Assembly: GCF_003130795.1 (NCBI RefSeq)
Contig: NZ_CP029356.1
Location: 518,501-582,500, forward strand
Direction: 5' to 3'
Origin: Azospirillum thermophilum
GTDB lineage: Bacteria; Pseudomonadota; Alphaproteobacteria; Azospirillales; Azospirillaceae
Length of the DNA stretch: 64,000 nucleotides
Below the pieces are notes generated by a model that was given only the letters and a program-made list of their open reading frames with translations, searched no databases and was not told the origin of the DNA. Below, in pieces: positions 19,854 through 29,445 of this stretch; positions within the stretch are counted from its first letter, which is position 1; every line of letters begins with the position of its first letter. The translations under genes were made by a program, and so were the position numbers.

Positions 19854-22061
19854 TCAGCGCCGCCGCGGACTGAAGCGCTTGCGGGGGGCACCGCGGAACC
19901 CGGCCTGGGGCGGCGGCTCGCGCCGCCGGGCGCGCGAGGCCAGACGCTCGGACAGCCGCTGCCCGATGGCGTCGCGGGTGGCGCGCACGCGGTCGCGGTC
20001 GGGCAGCCGTTCCGGGAACTTGCGCGCCGCCCAGTGATAGAGGTCGCAGGCGCGCGACGCCGCCTCCAGCACGTCGGCCTCCAGCCCGTCGAGACGGGCC
20101 GGCACCAGCCGGGCCAGCGGCAGCGTCTCCCCCGATTCCACGGCGTCGAGGATGGCGGAAAAGACCTCGGCGTCGGCCGGTTCGTCGAGATCGACCGGCG
20201 AGAAGAGCAGGTCGAGCCGGTCGTCGAGCGTCAGGCGCCGCCCGTCGAGCAGGACGGCCACCCGGCGGAGCGTCGAGAGGTCGGCGAGCCGGTAGGGCGA
20301 TCCGGCGGTGCGGGCGTCGGCGAAGCAGGAGACGGCCAGCGCGGCGCCGTCCGTCCCGACATGGCCGGCGAGGCGGGCCAGCATGGCACGGGTCGGCCGC
20401 ACCGACAGCGGCGCGTCGGGCTTCAGGCGCGGGTCGGCCTTCTCCAGCAGCGTGCGCAGGGCCGCCGGCGTTCCGCGGGCGACGACGCCGAAGGCGCCCT
20501 CCTCGAATTTGCCGAAGCGGCCGGCACGTCCGGCGATCTGCTTCACCTCCGTCGAGGTCAGCGGGCGGACGGCGCTGCCGTCGTACTTCTCCAGCGCGGT
20601 GAACAGCACGCGGCGGCAGGGAAGGTTCAGGCCCATGCCGATGGCGTCGGTCGCCACCACCACGTCGGCCTCGCCCGACAGGAAGCGGGCCGCCTCACGC
20701 CGCCGCACCGCCGGGGCGAGCGCGCCGTAGACGGTGGCGACGCTGAGCCCGCGGGCGAGCAGCGTGTCGCGCACCGACAGCACCTCGCGCCGGGAGAAGG
20801 CGATCAGGGCGTCGCCGGGCTCGACATCCTGCCAGTCGAGCCGGCGGTCGAGCAGGGTCAGCGGCGTCTTGCGGCCGAGCTCCACCACCTCCAGCGCCTC
20901 GCCGAGATGCGCGGCGGCGCGCTCCACCAGGGGCCGGACCTCCGGCGCGCCGAGGATGTAGACGGTGTCGGCCGGCACGCCCATCAGGGCGGCGGTCCAG
21001 GCCCAGCCGCGGTCGCGGTCGGCGAGCATCTGGATCTCGTCGATCACCGCCACCTCGACCGGACGGTCGGGGTCCATCAGCTCGATGGTGGAGGCGACGT
21101 GGCGGGCGCCGGGGGTGCGGATCTCCTCTTCCCCGGTCACCAGGGTGGCGGGGGTGCCCTCGGCGTTCAGCCGCTCCATCACCTCCAGCGCCAGCAGGCG
21201 CAGCGGGGCGAGATAGACGCCGTCGCGGGCCGCCTTCAGCGCCTCGATGGCATGGTGGGTCTTGCCGGAGTTGGTCGGGCCGATCACCAGGACCAGCCTG
21301 CGCCCCAGGCCGCGGGCGACCGGGAACAGCCGCTCGAACCGGGCGAAGTCGAAATGGCGGTCGACATAGGCGCGGCCGCGCGCCTCCGCCCGGTCGCGCC
21401 GCCACTGGTCGTACTCGCGGTCCCAGCGGGCCAGCAGATCGTCGGCGTCGGTGCGGTTGCGCGAGGCCCGCGCCAGCCGGTCGGCGAGGCTGTCGAAGCC
21501 CCAGCCGTCCTGCGCCTGTCCCGCCGCCTCGGCATAGCGGTGGAGGGCGGCGGCGACGCGGGACAGCGCCTGTTCCATCGCCCGGGTCAGCGCCGGGTCA
21601 TGGTCGAGCCGGCCGGTCAGCTCCTCGTCCGGCAGGTCGGCCAGCTCCAGCGCATCGACGGTGCGGGATACCTGCAACCGGATCGGCTGCGCGAAGCCGG
21701 GCCAGGGCAGGGCGTCGCTGCGCGTCACCCGCAGCCGGGTGCGGTCCTCGGCGGCGGTGAGGGTGGTGGAGGTCCCGTCCAGCGCCCGGCGGCCCTGGGC
21801 GAGCAGGCCGTTGCGGCGCAGGGCGCGGTCGATGCGCCCCTCGATCTCCAGCAGGATGGCCGGTCGGCGGTCGGCGGGCACCAGAAGGTCGCGTCTGCCC
21901 TTGGGCAGCGGCAGGCCGAGCGGGACGAGCCCGCGCCCCTCCGCCTGATCGATCCGGGTCAGGCCGGCGGCGGCGAGCGTCAGCACTTCCGGGTGCGCGG
22001 ACGCGATCTCGTGAACCAGATGTGGATCCGGGACCGGATGGGGATCGGGCGTGTCGGTCAT
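19854..22061 (-). CDS. SUV3-like superfamily 2 RNA helicase
   Basis: A 735-residue helicase resembling mitochondrial SUV3. Motif I is GPTNSGKT (about residue 260), motif II is DEIQM (about 340), and motif VI is QIAGRAGR (about 508), with DAIGMGLNLPCRR between. About 250 residues of unassigned N-terminal sequence precede the helicase core, and a very basic tail (RRREPPPQAGF through KRFSPRRR) ends the protein, probably binding RNA. In mitochondria SUV3 works with PNPase in RNA decay; a similar role here is inference. The ATG overlaps the stop of the upstream RNA methyltransferase (ATGA), so the pair is translationally coupled. Confidence 0.9.
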   Translation of the reverse strand: MTDTPDPHPVPDPHLVHEIASAHPEVLTLAAAGLTRIDQAEGRGLVPLGLPLPKGRRDLLVPADRRPAILLEIEGRIDRALRRNGLLAQGRRALDGTSTTLTAAEDRTRLRVTRSDALPWPGFAQPIRLQVSRTVDALELADLPDEELTGRLDHDPALTRAMEQALSRVAAALHRYAEAAGQAQDGWGFDSLADRLARASRNRTDADDLLARWDREYDQWRRDRAEARGRAYVDRHFDFARFERLFPVARGLGRRLVLVIGPTNSGKTHHAIEALKAARDGVYLAPLRLLALEVMERLNAEGTPATLVTGEEEIRTPGARHVASTIELMDPDRPVEVAVIDEIQMLADRDRGWAWTAALMGVPADTVYILGAPEVRPLVERAAAHLGEALEVVELGRKTPLTLLDRRLDWQDVEPGDALIAFSRREVLSVRDTLLARGLSVATVYGALAPAVRRREAARFLSGEADVVVATDAIGMGLNLPCRRVLFTALEKYDGSAVRPLTSTEVKQIAGRAGRFGKFEEGAFGVVARGTPAALRTLLEKADPRLKPDAPLSVRPTRAMLARLAGHVGTDGAALAVSCFADARTAGSPYRLADLSTLRRVAVLLDGRRLTLDDRLDLLFSPVDLDEPADAEVFSAILDAVESGETLPLARLVPARLDGLEADVLEAASRACDLYHWAARKFPERLPDRDRVRATRDAIGQRLSERLASRARRREPPPQAGFRGAPRKRFSPRRR

Positions 22062-22872
22062 CGGGGCTCGTCGAAGGCTGCGGCGGCGTGGTGAAGCACG
22101 ATGCCGCAGGTGGTCGCCACATTCAGCGAATCGAAACCGCCGGCCATGGGAATCCGCACGGTGGTCGTCCGCGCCAGGATCGCCTCGGGCAGGCCCGGCC
22201 CCTCCGACCCGAAGAGGAAGGCGGCACGGTCGGGAACGGCGAGGCGGGCCAGCGTCGCGGCGCCGGAGGGGCTGAGGGCAAAGGGGGCGATGCCCGCCCG
22301 TTCCAGCAGGGTCGGCGCATCCTCCCCGCGGCGAGGCGGGCGGTGGGGACGATCAGCGTGGCGCCGACCGACACGCGGATGGCCTTGCGGTAGAGCGGGT
22401 CGCAGCAGTGCGGGTCGAGCAGCACGGCATCGGCGCCGAAGGCGGCGCAATTGCGGTAGATGCCGCCGAGATTGTCGTGGTTGCCGATGCCGAACAGCAC
22501 GACCACCCGCGCCCGCGGGCCGAGCCCGCCGAGAAGCTCCGCCGCGGAGGGCAGCGGCGCCCGCCGGCCGAGCGCCAGGATGCCGCGGTGGAGCGGGAAG
22601 CCGGCGATGGCGTCGAGCACCGCCTGTCCGGCCGTATAGACGGGAACCTCCGGCGGCAGCCGGTCGAGCAGGGGCTGCAGGGCTTCCACGCGCTTGCCGG
22701 CCAGCAGCAGGGACACGGGGCTGTGGCGGGAGGCGGTGAGCAGCGTGCGCAGGACGACCGCTCCCTCGGCGATGAACAACCCCTCGCGCCCCACGAGGTC
22801 GCGTTCGCGCACGGCGCGGTAGACCTCGATCCGGGGATCGTCGGGGGTGTCGATGGGGATGAGCTGCGGCAC
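22058..22872 (-). CDS. TrmH/SpoU-family RNA 2'-O-methyltransferase, frameshifted
   Basis: A SPOUT-class methyltransferase for rRNA or tRNA ribose. The N-terminal substrate domain (YRAVRERDLVGREGLFIAEG) and first catalytic part (LFGIGNHDNLGGIYRNCAAFGA) are in one frame. The cofactor knot motifs LFGSEGPGLPE and IPMAGGFDSLNVATTCGI are in the next. One extra C in the CCCC run at 22325-22328 gives a continuous protein of 271 residues. It starts at a GTG and its stop overlaps the helicase ATG. The target nucleotide cannot be inferred. A second TrmH-like gene lies 600 bases away, and the two are clearly different proteins. Confidence 0.85.
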
Positions 22873-22949
22873 GGGGGCGGGACGTCTTCACGGCTGGCAG
22901 GACGGGAGCCACAGGCTTAGCGCAGCCCGCCCCCCGGCCGGAAGCCCGA

Positions 22950-23435
22950 TCAGCAGGGCCTGTGGCGCAGCATGGCCTTGCAGAACTGCTCCAGGAGGGC
23001 GGTGCCGAAGCGCGCGGCGTCCTCCCGGTCGGCGCCGACGCCGGTGCCGGCGCGCACCTGATGCAGGTAGTCGCTGAGGACGGAGCGGTCCTTCACCGTC
23101 AGCGCCTCGCTGTTGCAGAGCGTCATCGTCCAGGTGGGGAACTCCCGCTCCGTGACCGGGCGGCGGAAGAGTTCGTAGACGTCGTGGTGGCGTGGGTCGC
23201 GGCGGATGCGCAGCATCAGGGCCTTGATCGCCTCCTCCGGTCCCTCGATAACCTGCATGAACTGGCCGGCATGGTATACAAGCATACCAGTAATGCCGTC
23301 GCGCGCGTTACTGGCGGCGGATTGGTCGACCAGCGCGCTCAGCTCCTCCGCCGAGAGGTCTTTGCTGGCGATGCTGATGTAGGCGATGCTCAACACGATG
23401 CCGTCGTCTCCCGCCGACTGCGAAGGGGGCCGCAC
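22950..23435 (-). CDS. BLUF-domain blue-light sensor
   Basis: A short protein consisting of a BLUF flavin-binding domain plus about 45 C-terminal residues and no output domain. With the GTG start used here the photochemical residues are Tyr19, Asn43 and Gln61, with Trp102 and Met104. These match AppA Tyr21, Asn45, Gln63, Trp104 and Met106 at constant offset, so the photocycle should be intact. An alternative GTG at 23396 (giving MLSIAYIS) fits the usual BLUF start and has GGGAGA upstream. Stand-alone BLUF proteins act through protein partners, as PixD does with PixE; no partner gene is adjacent. Confidence 0.88.
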   Translation of the reverse strand: MRPPSQSAGDDGIVLSIAYISIASKDLSAEELSALVDQSAASNARDGITGMLVYHAGQFMQVIEGPEEAIKALMLRIRRDPRHHDVYELFRRPVTEREFPTWTMTLCNSEALTVKDRSVLSDYLHQVRAGTGVGADREDAARFGTALLEQFCKAMLRHRPC

Positions 23436-23484
23436 GAATACTATGTATCACAAAAGGTAAGGGAATTCCGCCGCGCTTCAATGC

Positions 23485-24248
23485 TTAGGCCGTTCGGCGG
23501 GTATGACGGGCGAACAGGGCGATGCTCGCCGCGACGGTGGCGTTCAGCGATTCGACGGCGCCGGTGGTGGGGATCGACAGGCGGCGGGCCGGGCAGTCGG
23601 CCGGAACGCCCTGGCCCTCCTCGCCGAGGATCAGGCGGAGGTCGGCCGGCCAGTCGTAGCGCGTCAGATCCTCGCCGCCCGCATCCAGCGCCACCAGCGG
23701 GCCGGCGGCATGGTTGACCTCGGCCCAGCGCGGGCCGCGCAGCAGGGTCAGCTCGAACTGGGCGTTGGAGGCGGCGCGCAGGCATTTGGGGTGGAAGGGG
23801 TGGGCAGCGCCCTCCAGCAGCACGACGCGAGCCGGTCCGAAGGCGGCGGCGCTGCGCAGCAGGGCGCCGAGGTTGCTGGGGTCGCCGAGCGCGCAGAGAA
23901 GCTCCAGACCCTGGGGCGGCTGCGTCAGGTCGATGGCCGGGATCGCCGGCACGCTGCCGACCAGGAGCGGGTGGTTGGTGCCGGAGACGTCGAGCGCGCG
24001 GAACAGGGCGGGCGACAGCAGCACCGGCTCCACCGCCGGGGGCAGGGACCAGCCCTCGATCTGCGCCGGGTCGGTGACCAGGATGCGCTCGAACCGCCGG
24101 GATGGCGGGCCAGCGCCTCCGGCACTGTCTTCAGCCCGGCCAGCAGGAACTTGCCGGTCTTCTTCAGACCGCGGCTGTCCAGGGCCGACTCCCACAGCTT
24201 GAACTGCGGGTTCTGCGGGCTTTCGATGCGGTGGAGGGGCCGGGTCAT
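23485..24248 (-). CDS. second TrmH/SpoU-family RNA methyltransferase, frameshifted
   Basis: The N-terminus (HRIESPQNPQFKLWESAL, then GKFLLAGLKTVPEALARHP) and the remainder (RRFERILVTDPAQIEGW onward) are in different frames. One extra G in the GGG run at 24099-24101 (C on the coding strand) rejoins them into 254 residues. SPOUT motifs are CALGDPSNLGALLRSAAAFG, LILGEEGQGVP and IPTTGAVESLNATVAASI, the last forming the AdoMet knot. It is a 2'-O-ribose methyltransferase of the RlmB/TrmH superfamily; the target is unknown. It follows the acetyltransferase gene on the same strand with a gap of about 35 bases. Confidence 0.85.
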
Positions 24249-24283
24249 GATGGGAAGCGTCCGAAGCTGGGATCGCCCTTTCG

Positions 24284-24808
24284 CTAGCACAGGCGGCGGC
24301 CGAGAAACAGCAGCGGTCCGCGCTGGTGGGCGTCGGTGAAGCCGGCGCGCCGGTAGAACTCGACATTGCGGGCGAAGACCGCGGTGACGAGGTGGACGCC
24401 GGGGATGCCGGCGGCGCGGCAGTCGTCGGCGAACCCGTCGACCAGCAGCCGGCCGATGCCGCGGTCGCGCCAGCCCGGCCGGACATTGACGTGGAAATGG
24501 GCGGGGTAGGCGGCGAAGAGGTCGGCGAAGACCTCGTATTTCGGGATGGTGCGAGCGAGTTCCGCCGCGCCGGCGCTGTCGCGGCATCCTGTCAGGTAGC
24601 CGACGACCACGCCATCCTCCGCCAGCGCGAACAGGATGTCCTGCGGCGCCTCTTGGGTGTACCAGCCGGTCCAGGTGCGCAGGAAGGCGGCACGGTCCCC
24701 GGCCGAGGCGAAGTCGGTCCGGGTGGTGGAGAGGAAGAAGATCTCCTCCAGCGCCGCCAGGGCGGCGGCGCGGTCGGGCAGGTCGGTCAGGCGGGCGAGG
24801 CGGATCAC
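24284..24808 (-). CDS. GNAT-family N-acetyltransferase
   Basis: A 174-residue acyl-CoA-dependent transferase. The acetyl-CoA binding motif is in PGWRDRGIGRLLVDGF (R-x-x-G-I-G), preceded by the beta-strand FHVNVRP and followed by NVEFYRRAGF, the typical C-terminal signature. It starts at GTG, just past the mltA stop, so the two are probably cotranscribed. The acceptor cannot be told; the family includes amino-sugar, antibiotic and protein N-terminal acetyltransferases. Confidence 0.85.
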   Translation of the reverse strand: MIRLARLTDLPDRAAALAALEEIFFLSTTRTDFASAGDRAAFLRTWTGWYTQEAPQDILFALAEDGVVVGYLTGCRDSAGAAELARTIPKYEVFADLFAAYPAHFHVNVRPGWRDRGIGRLLVDGFADDCRAAGIPGVHLVTAVFARNVEFYRRAGFTDAHQRGPLLFLGRRLC

Positions 24809-24809
24809 G

Positions 24810-25964
24810 CTATCTGCGGGCCGCCGTTTCGATGGACACCGCGCGGGGCGCCAGCATGGTGTAGCGGCCGCGGGCCTTCATCACGCCGGCCCCTTCCTCC
24901 GCTTCGTTGCCATGGCCCCAGAACAGGTCGCCGCGCACGGGGCCCTTGATGGCGCCGCCGGTGTCCTGGGCGACGACCAGCCGCTTGATCTCGCCGGCCG
25001 GCACCGGGGCGTTGCGCACCTCCAGCCAAAGCGGCACGCCGAGCGGGACATGCTCGGCATCCACCGCGAGGCTGCGGCCGGGCGTCAGCTCCATGTTGCG
25101 GGCGCCGCGCGGGCCGCCCTCGTTGCGCAGCTTGAAGAAGACATAGGAGGGATTGAGGTTCATCACGCGCCTGGCCTCGTCCGGGTGGTCCTTCAGCCAG
25201 CGGCGGATCAGCTGCAGCGACATCTGGTCCGGCGTGGCATCGCCCCGGTCGATGATGTAGCGGCCGATGGGGTAGTAGCTGTGACCATTCTGTCCGGCAT
25301 AGCTGAGGCCGACCACCGAGCCGTCGGTCATGCGCACCCGGCCGGAGCCCTGAATTTCCAGGAAGAAGGCGTCGATCGGATCATCCACCCACAGGATCTC
25401 CAGACCGCGGCCGGCCAGCGCGCCGTCGGTGATCCGCGCCCGGCTGGGAAGCCCGTGCTTGCCGCGGACCGGCGGGCGGTAGAGCGGGATGGTGTAGCGG
25501 TCGGTGCGCGTCCAGCTTCCCTGCAGCTCGATCTCATAGTAGCCGGTGAAGAGGCCTTCCTCTCCCGGCGACAGCGACACGGGGGTGAAGAACCGCTCGA
25601 AGAACTGGCGGGCGGCCTCCGGATCGCCGGCGGGAAGCCCGGCGGCGGCGGCGCAGATCGGGCGCCAGTCGTCGGTGGTGCCGGCGGAGCGCAGCGGGCC
25701 GAGCGCCTTGCCCGGGGGCTGGTTCTTCACCCAGCCGCAGGTGCGCTGGATCGCCGGAACGGCCTGGGCATGGTCGTCGTCGATCCAGCCGGCAAGCGTC
25801 CGGTACTCCGGCGCCACCTGATCCAGGCTGACGCGTGGCCGGTGGACGCCCTGGGACGTCTGGATGGATGGAGAGCCGGCGCAGGCGGCCAGAAGAAGAA
25901 GCGTACAGGCTCCGGCCGCCCGTGCCAGCGCACGCGCGAAGCCACCCTCGACCGCAGCCGCCAT
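24810..25964 (-). CDS. mltA: membrane-bound lytic murein transglycosylase A
   Basis: A lipoprotein that cleaves the glycan strands of peptidoglycan with formation of 1,6-anhydromuramic acid. From the chosen ATG the sequence has a signal with lipobox LLAAC, then the MltA domain (FTGYYEIELQGS, VDDPIDAFFLEIQGSGRV) and the C-terminal 3D domain (VAQDTGGAIKGPVRGDLFWGHG) with its conserved aspartates. The catalytic Asp should be in the DTGGAIKGPVRGD segment. The mature protein is about 350 residues, normal for the family. An upstream start adding 22 residues is possible but does not improve the signal sequence. Confidence 0.92.
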   Translation of the reverse strand: MAAAVEGGFARALARAAGACTLLLLAACAGSPSIQTSQGVHRPRVSLDQVAPEYRTLAGWIDDDHAQAVPAIQRTCGWVKNQPPGKALGPLRSAGTTDDWRPICAAAAGLPAGDPEAARQFFERFFTPVSLSPGEEGLFTGYYEIELQGSWTRTDRYTIPLYRPPVRGKHGLPSRARITDGALAGRGLEILWVDDPIDAFFLEIQGSGRVRMTDGSVVGLSYAGQNGHSYYPIGRYIIDRGDATPDQMSLQLIRRWLKDHPDEARRVMNLNPSYVFFKLRNEGGPRGARNMELTPGRSLAVDAEHVPLGVPLWLEVRNAPVPAGEIKRLVVAQDTGGAIKGPVRGDLFWGHGNEAEEGAGVMKARGRYTMLAPRAVSIETAARR

Positions 25965-26345
25965 CGCGAACCCCGTGCCGGTGAATGCAGGATTGATCAG
26001 GAGGGGCGCTCGACCTGCCGCAACTGTCACGGCGAAGTCATGACCCTTGGCTTCTTTTTGCCGGGGCGGCGGCGGTGCGTCAATAAGTGTTTGCGATTTA
26101 GGAGTAACTCAAGCGGTGATGTCACAGTGCGACCTGGCGGGGCAAGTCGCGGCACGCGGCGTGCGCTTGTGAAGCTCTGTGTGAGGAGCGGGCGGCAAGT
26201 CCTTGATCCATGACGACGGTCCCGGCAGGAGTCCGTGCAGGGTGGCAATGGGCCGGGAAACCGGGTATTCAGACCCTTCGGGCTGCGGCCGCCGTTCGCT
26301 GTTCGCCGGTCACCGCCCGCCCCAGTTTCCCCCGAGGTTCCGACC
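25965..26345. other. divergent intergenic region, no gene recognised
   Basis: About 380 bases between the divergent mltA and rsmB genes. It contains a less GC-rich segment near 26040-26120 (TTCTTTTTGCC and GCGATTTAGGAGTAAC) that is the likeliest promoter zone. I looked for 6S, SRP and tmRNA features and saw none. Short open frames here are not supported by ribosome sites or family motifs. Confidence 0.4.
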
Positions 26346-27728
26346 ATGACTCCCGCCGCCCGCCTTCAGGCGGTCATCGACCTGCTGACCGAGATCGACG
26401 AGACCCCGCGCCCTGCCGACGCGGTGATGAGCGCCTATTTCCGCGCCCGCCGCTACATCGGCTCCAAGGACCGCACCGCGGTCGCGCAGACGGCCTACGC
26501 GATCCTGCGTCGGCACGCCCGCCTCACCTGGTGGCTGGAGCGGGAGGGACGCACCGCGACGCCGCGCGCCCGCGTCCTCGCCAACGAAATCCTGGCCGAG
26601 GGCAAGCCGCTCGCCACGGTGCTGGAGCTGTTCGACGGGTCGAAGTTCGGTCCCGCCCGCCTGTCGCCGGAGGAGCTGGCGCTCGGCCGCGCGCTCGACA
26701 CCCATACGCTGGAGCACCCGTCGATGCCCGAGGCGGTGCGCGTCGAATGCCCGTCCTGGGCGGAGGGGCCGATGCGCGCGGCGCTGGGCGCCCAGTTCGC
26801 CCGCGAGATGGAGGCGCTGCTCGACTCCGCGCCGCTCGACCTGCGGGTCAACCCGGTGAAGGCCAACCGCGAGAGCGCCATCAAGGCGCTGTCGCGCGCC
26901 CGCATCCAGGCGCAGCCGACCCGCTGGTCGCCGCTCGGCCTGCGCGTCCAGGGCCGTCCGCCGCTCGCCACCGTCGACGCCTTCAAGGAAGGGCTGGTCG
27001 AGATCCAGGACGAAGGCTCGCAGCTCGTCGCCTTCGCCGTGGCGCCGAAGCCGGGCCAGCAGGTGGTGGATTTCTGCGCCGGGGCCGGCGGCAAGACGCT
27101 GGCCATTGCGGCGCTGATGAACAACAAGGGCCGGGTGGTCGCCTGCGACGTGCTGGCCGGCCGGCTGAAGCGCGCGGCCGAGCGGTTCCGCCGCGCCGGG
27201 CTCCACAACATTGAGCCGCATCCGCTGACCAGCGAACGCGACCCCTGGGTGAAGCGGCACAAGCGCAAGTTCGACCGGGTGCTGGTCGATGCCCCCTGCT
27301 CGGGCACCGGCACCTGGCGGCGCAACCCGGACAGCCGCTGGCGGGCGCTCGGCCCCGGCCTCGACCAGCTCGTGCCGCTGCAGGCGAGCATCCTGGAGAG
27401 CGCCTCGCGTCTGGTGAAGCCCGGCGGGCGGCTGATCTACGCCACCTGCTCGATGCTGCCGGAGGAGAATGAGGGGCAGATCGCCGCCTTCCTGGAGTCG
27501 CACCCGGAATTCACCGTCAAGCCGGTCGCCGAGGTGTGGGCGGAGGAAGGGGCGGACAGCGTTCCGGCCGAAGGCCCCTATCTGCGCCTGACCCCCGCGC
27601 GCCACGATACAGACGGCTTCTTCGCCGCCGTGCTCGAGCGAAAAGCCGACGAGCCTGTGACGGCGGCGGAGAGCGGGGCCGCCGGAGACGGGGCGGAGGA
27701 TGACGCCGCGGAGTTGGCGGCCGGCTGA
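26346..27728 (+). CDS. rsmB: RsmB/NOP family RNA (cytosine-C5)-methyltransferase
   Basis: A 460-residue AdoMet-dependent methyltransferase for 16S rRNA m5C. An N-terminal NusB-like helical region (residues about 1-140) precedes the Rossmann domain with motif I VVDFCAGAGGKT. The two catalytic cysteines lie in DAPCSGTG and YATCSMLPEENE. An acidic low-complexity tail (AAGDGAEDDAAELAAG) ends the protein. The assignment to RsmB rather than a sister NSUN enzyme is by overall architecture. It stands alone on the plus strand, 170 bases before pepA. Confidence 0.85.
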   Translation: MTPAARLQAVIDLLTEIDETPRPADAVMSAYFRARRYIGSKDRTAVAQTAYAILRRHARLTWWLEREGRTATPRARVLANEILAEGKPLATVLELFDGSKFGPARLSPEELALGRALDTHTLEHPSMPEAVRVECPSWAEGPMRAALGAQFAREMEALLDSAPLDLRVNPVKANRESAIKALSRARIQAQPTRWSPLGLRVQGRPPLATVDAFKEGLVEIQDEGSQLVAFAVAPKPGQQVVDFCAGAGGKTLAIAALMNNKGRVVACDVLAGRLKRAAERFRRAGLHNIEPHPLTSERDPWVKRHKRKFDRVLVDAPCSGTGTWRRNPDSRWRALGPGLDQLVPLQASILESASRLVKPGGRLIYATCSMLPEENEGQIAAFLESHPEFTVKPVAEVWAEEGADSVPAEGPYLRLTPARHDTDGFFAAVLERKADEPVTAAESGAAGDGAEDDAAELAAG

Positions 27729-27899
27729 CCGGCCGCGCTCGCCGCACAGCATGCAACGGGCGGAATCGGCGGCCGGAACCGGCAGGCGGGGTGGAAAGCG
27801 CCGGTTCCCTGCGCTAGGCTTCCGCCCTTCCGATTTCCGGCGTGCCCCGGCGCGCCGCCCATCAAGAACGCCGTCGCAAAGACCATCCGAGAGGACCAG

Positions 27900-29402
27900 A
27901 TGAAGTTCTCCTTCGCCAAGCCGACGCTGCCCAAGTCCGGCAGCGTAGCGGTTACCGTCGCCGCAGAGCGCAGCCTGGGCGCCGTCGGCCAGGATCTCGA
28001 CCAGAAGACGGGCGGCGCGCTGAGCCGCGCCATGGCCGCCGGCCGCTTCACCGGCAAGAAGGAAGAGACGCTGACCCTGCTGGCCCCGTCAGGCGTCGAG
28101 CTGGAGCGCGTGGTGCTGGTCGGCCTCGGCAAGCCGGAGGAGATCGACGCGCTCGCCCTGCAGGCGGCCGGCGGCACCGCGCTTGCGGCGCTCGACAAGG
28201 CTGCCGAGGAGGCGTCCATCCTGGTCGACCTGCCGGACGGCGCCGCGCTGACCGGTGCCGCCGCCGCGGCCGAGGTGGCCTTCGGCGCGAAGCTGCGCTC
28301 CTACAAGTTCGACAAGTACCGCACCACCGACAAGGCCAAGAAGGACCAGAAGCCGTCGCTGCGCAAGGTGACGCTGCTGACCGACGAGGCCGACGTCGCC
28401 AAGAAGGTCTTCGGCACCCTGGACCGCGTCGCCGACGCCGTCTTCCTGACCCGCGACCTGGTGTCCGAGCCGCCGAACGTCCTGAACCCGGCGACGCTGG
28501 CCGACCGCTGCCGCGCCCTGGAGGAGGTCGGCGTCGAGGTCGAGATCCTGGATCCCAAGCGCCTGCGCAAGCTCGGCATGGGCGCGCTGCTGGGTGTCGC
28601 CCAGGGCAGCGCCAACGAGCCGCGTGTCGTCGTCATGCGCTACACCGGCAACCCGGAGGCCGAGGACAAGCGCCCGGTCGCCTTCATCGGCAAGGGCGTG
28701 ACCTTCGACTCCGGCGGCATCTCGATCAAGCCGGCCGCCGGCATGGAAGACATGAAGTGGGATATGGGCGGCTCCGCCGTGGTGATCGGCACCCTGCAGG
28801 CGCTGGCCGCCCGCAAGGCCAAGGTCAACGCGGTCGGCATCGTCGGGCTGGTGGAGAACATGCCGTCGGGCACCGCGCAGCGGCCGGGCGACATCGTCAC
28901 CTCGGCCTCCGGCCAGACCATCGAGGTCATCAACACCGACGCCGAGGGGCGGCTGGTGCTGGCCGACTGCCTGTGGTACGCGCAGGACGCCTGCAACCCG
29001 CGTCTGATGATCGACCTCGCCACCTTGACCGGTGCCATCATCATCGCGCTCGGCGGCGAGCATGCCGGCCTGTTCTCCAACAACGACGAGCTGGCGAACA
29101 ACCTGACGGCCGCCGGCCTGAAGGTGGGCGAGCCGCTGTGGCGCCTGCCGATGGGCGACGCCTACGACAAGGAGATCAACTCCGACGCGGCCGACATGAA
29201 GAATGTCGGGTCGGGCCGCGGGGCCGGCAGCATCATCGGCGCACAGTTCCTGAAGCGCTTCGTCAACGACGTGCCGTGGGCGCACATCGACATCGCCGGC
29301 GTGGCCTGGTCGAAGAAGGACACGGCGACCGTGCCGAAGGGCGGCACCGCCTTCGGCGTCCGGCTGCTCGACCGCTTCGTGGCCGAATTCCACGAGGGCT
29401 GA
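27900..29402 (+). CDS. pepA: leucyl aminopeptidase (M17)
   Basis: A 500-residue cytoplasmic aminopeptidase that forms hexamers with two metals per subunit. The N-terminal macro-like domain is followed by the catalytic domain with KGVTFDSGGISIKPAAGM (metal-binding Lys and Asp) and the family signature NTDAEGRLVLAD. ATG follows a good ribosome site (AGAGGA). In E. coli the protein also binds DNA in plasmid-dimer resolution; that role is not implied here. HolC follows 43 bases later on the same strand, a conserved gene order. Confidence 0.95.
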   Translation: MKFSFAKPTLPKSGSVAVTVAAERSLGAVGQDLDQKTGGALSRAMAAGRFTGKKEETLTLLAPSGVELERVVLVGLGKPEEIDALALQAAGGTALAALDKAAEEASILVDLPDGAALTGAAAAAEVAFGAKLRSYKFDKYRTTDKAKKDQKPSLRKVTLLTDEADVAKKVFGTLDRVADAVFLTRDLVSEPPNVLNPATLADRCRALEEVGVEVEILDPKRLRKLGMGALLGVAQGSANEPRVVVMRYTGNPEAEDKRPVAFIGKGVTFDSGGISIKPAAGMEDMKWDMGGSAVVIGTLQALAARKAKVNAVGIVGLVENMPSGTAQRPGDIVTSASGQTIEVINTDAEGRLVLADCLWYAQDACNPRLMIDLATLTGAIIIALGGEHAGLFSNNDELANNLTAAGLKVGEPLWRLPMGDAYDKEINSDAADMKNVGSGRGAGSIIGAQFLKRFVNDVPWAHIDIAGVAWSKKDTATVPKGGTAFGVRLLDRFVAEFHEG

Positions 29403-29445
29403 TGCAGCGCCAGCCGTCCTCCCGCCGCCAGCCGGCCGCCCGGCC

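Noticed and set aside
22058..24248. Tandem duplication of an RNA methyltransferase gene
   Set aside because: The two TrmH-like proteins share only fold motifs and differ in N-terminal domain and active-site text, so they are distinct paralogues.
25965..26345. Possible 6S or other structured RNA between mltA and rsmB
   Set aside because: No central bubble or conserved closing stem could be drawn; the sequence is more consistent with two divergent promoters.
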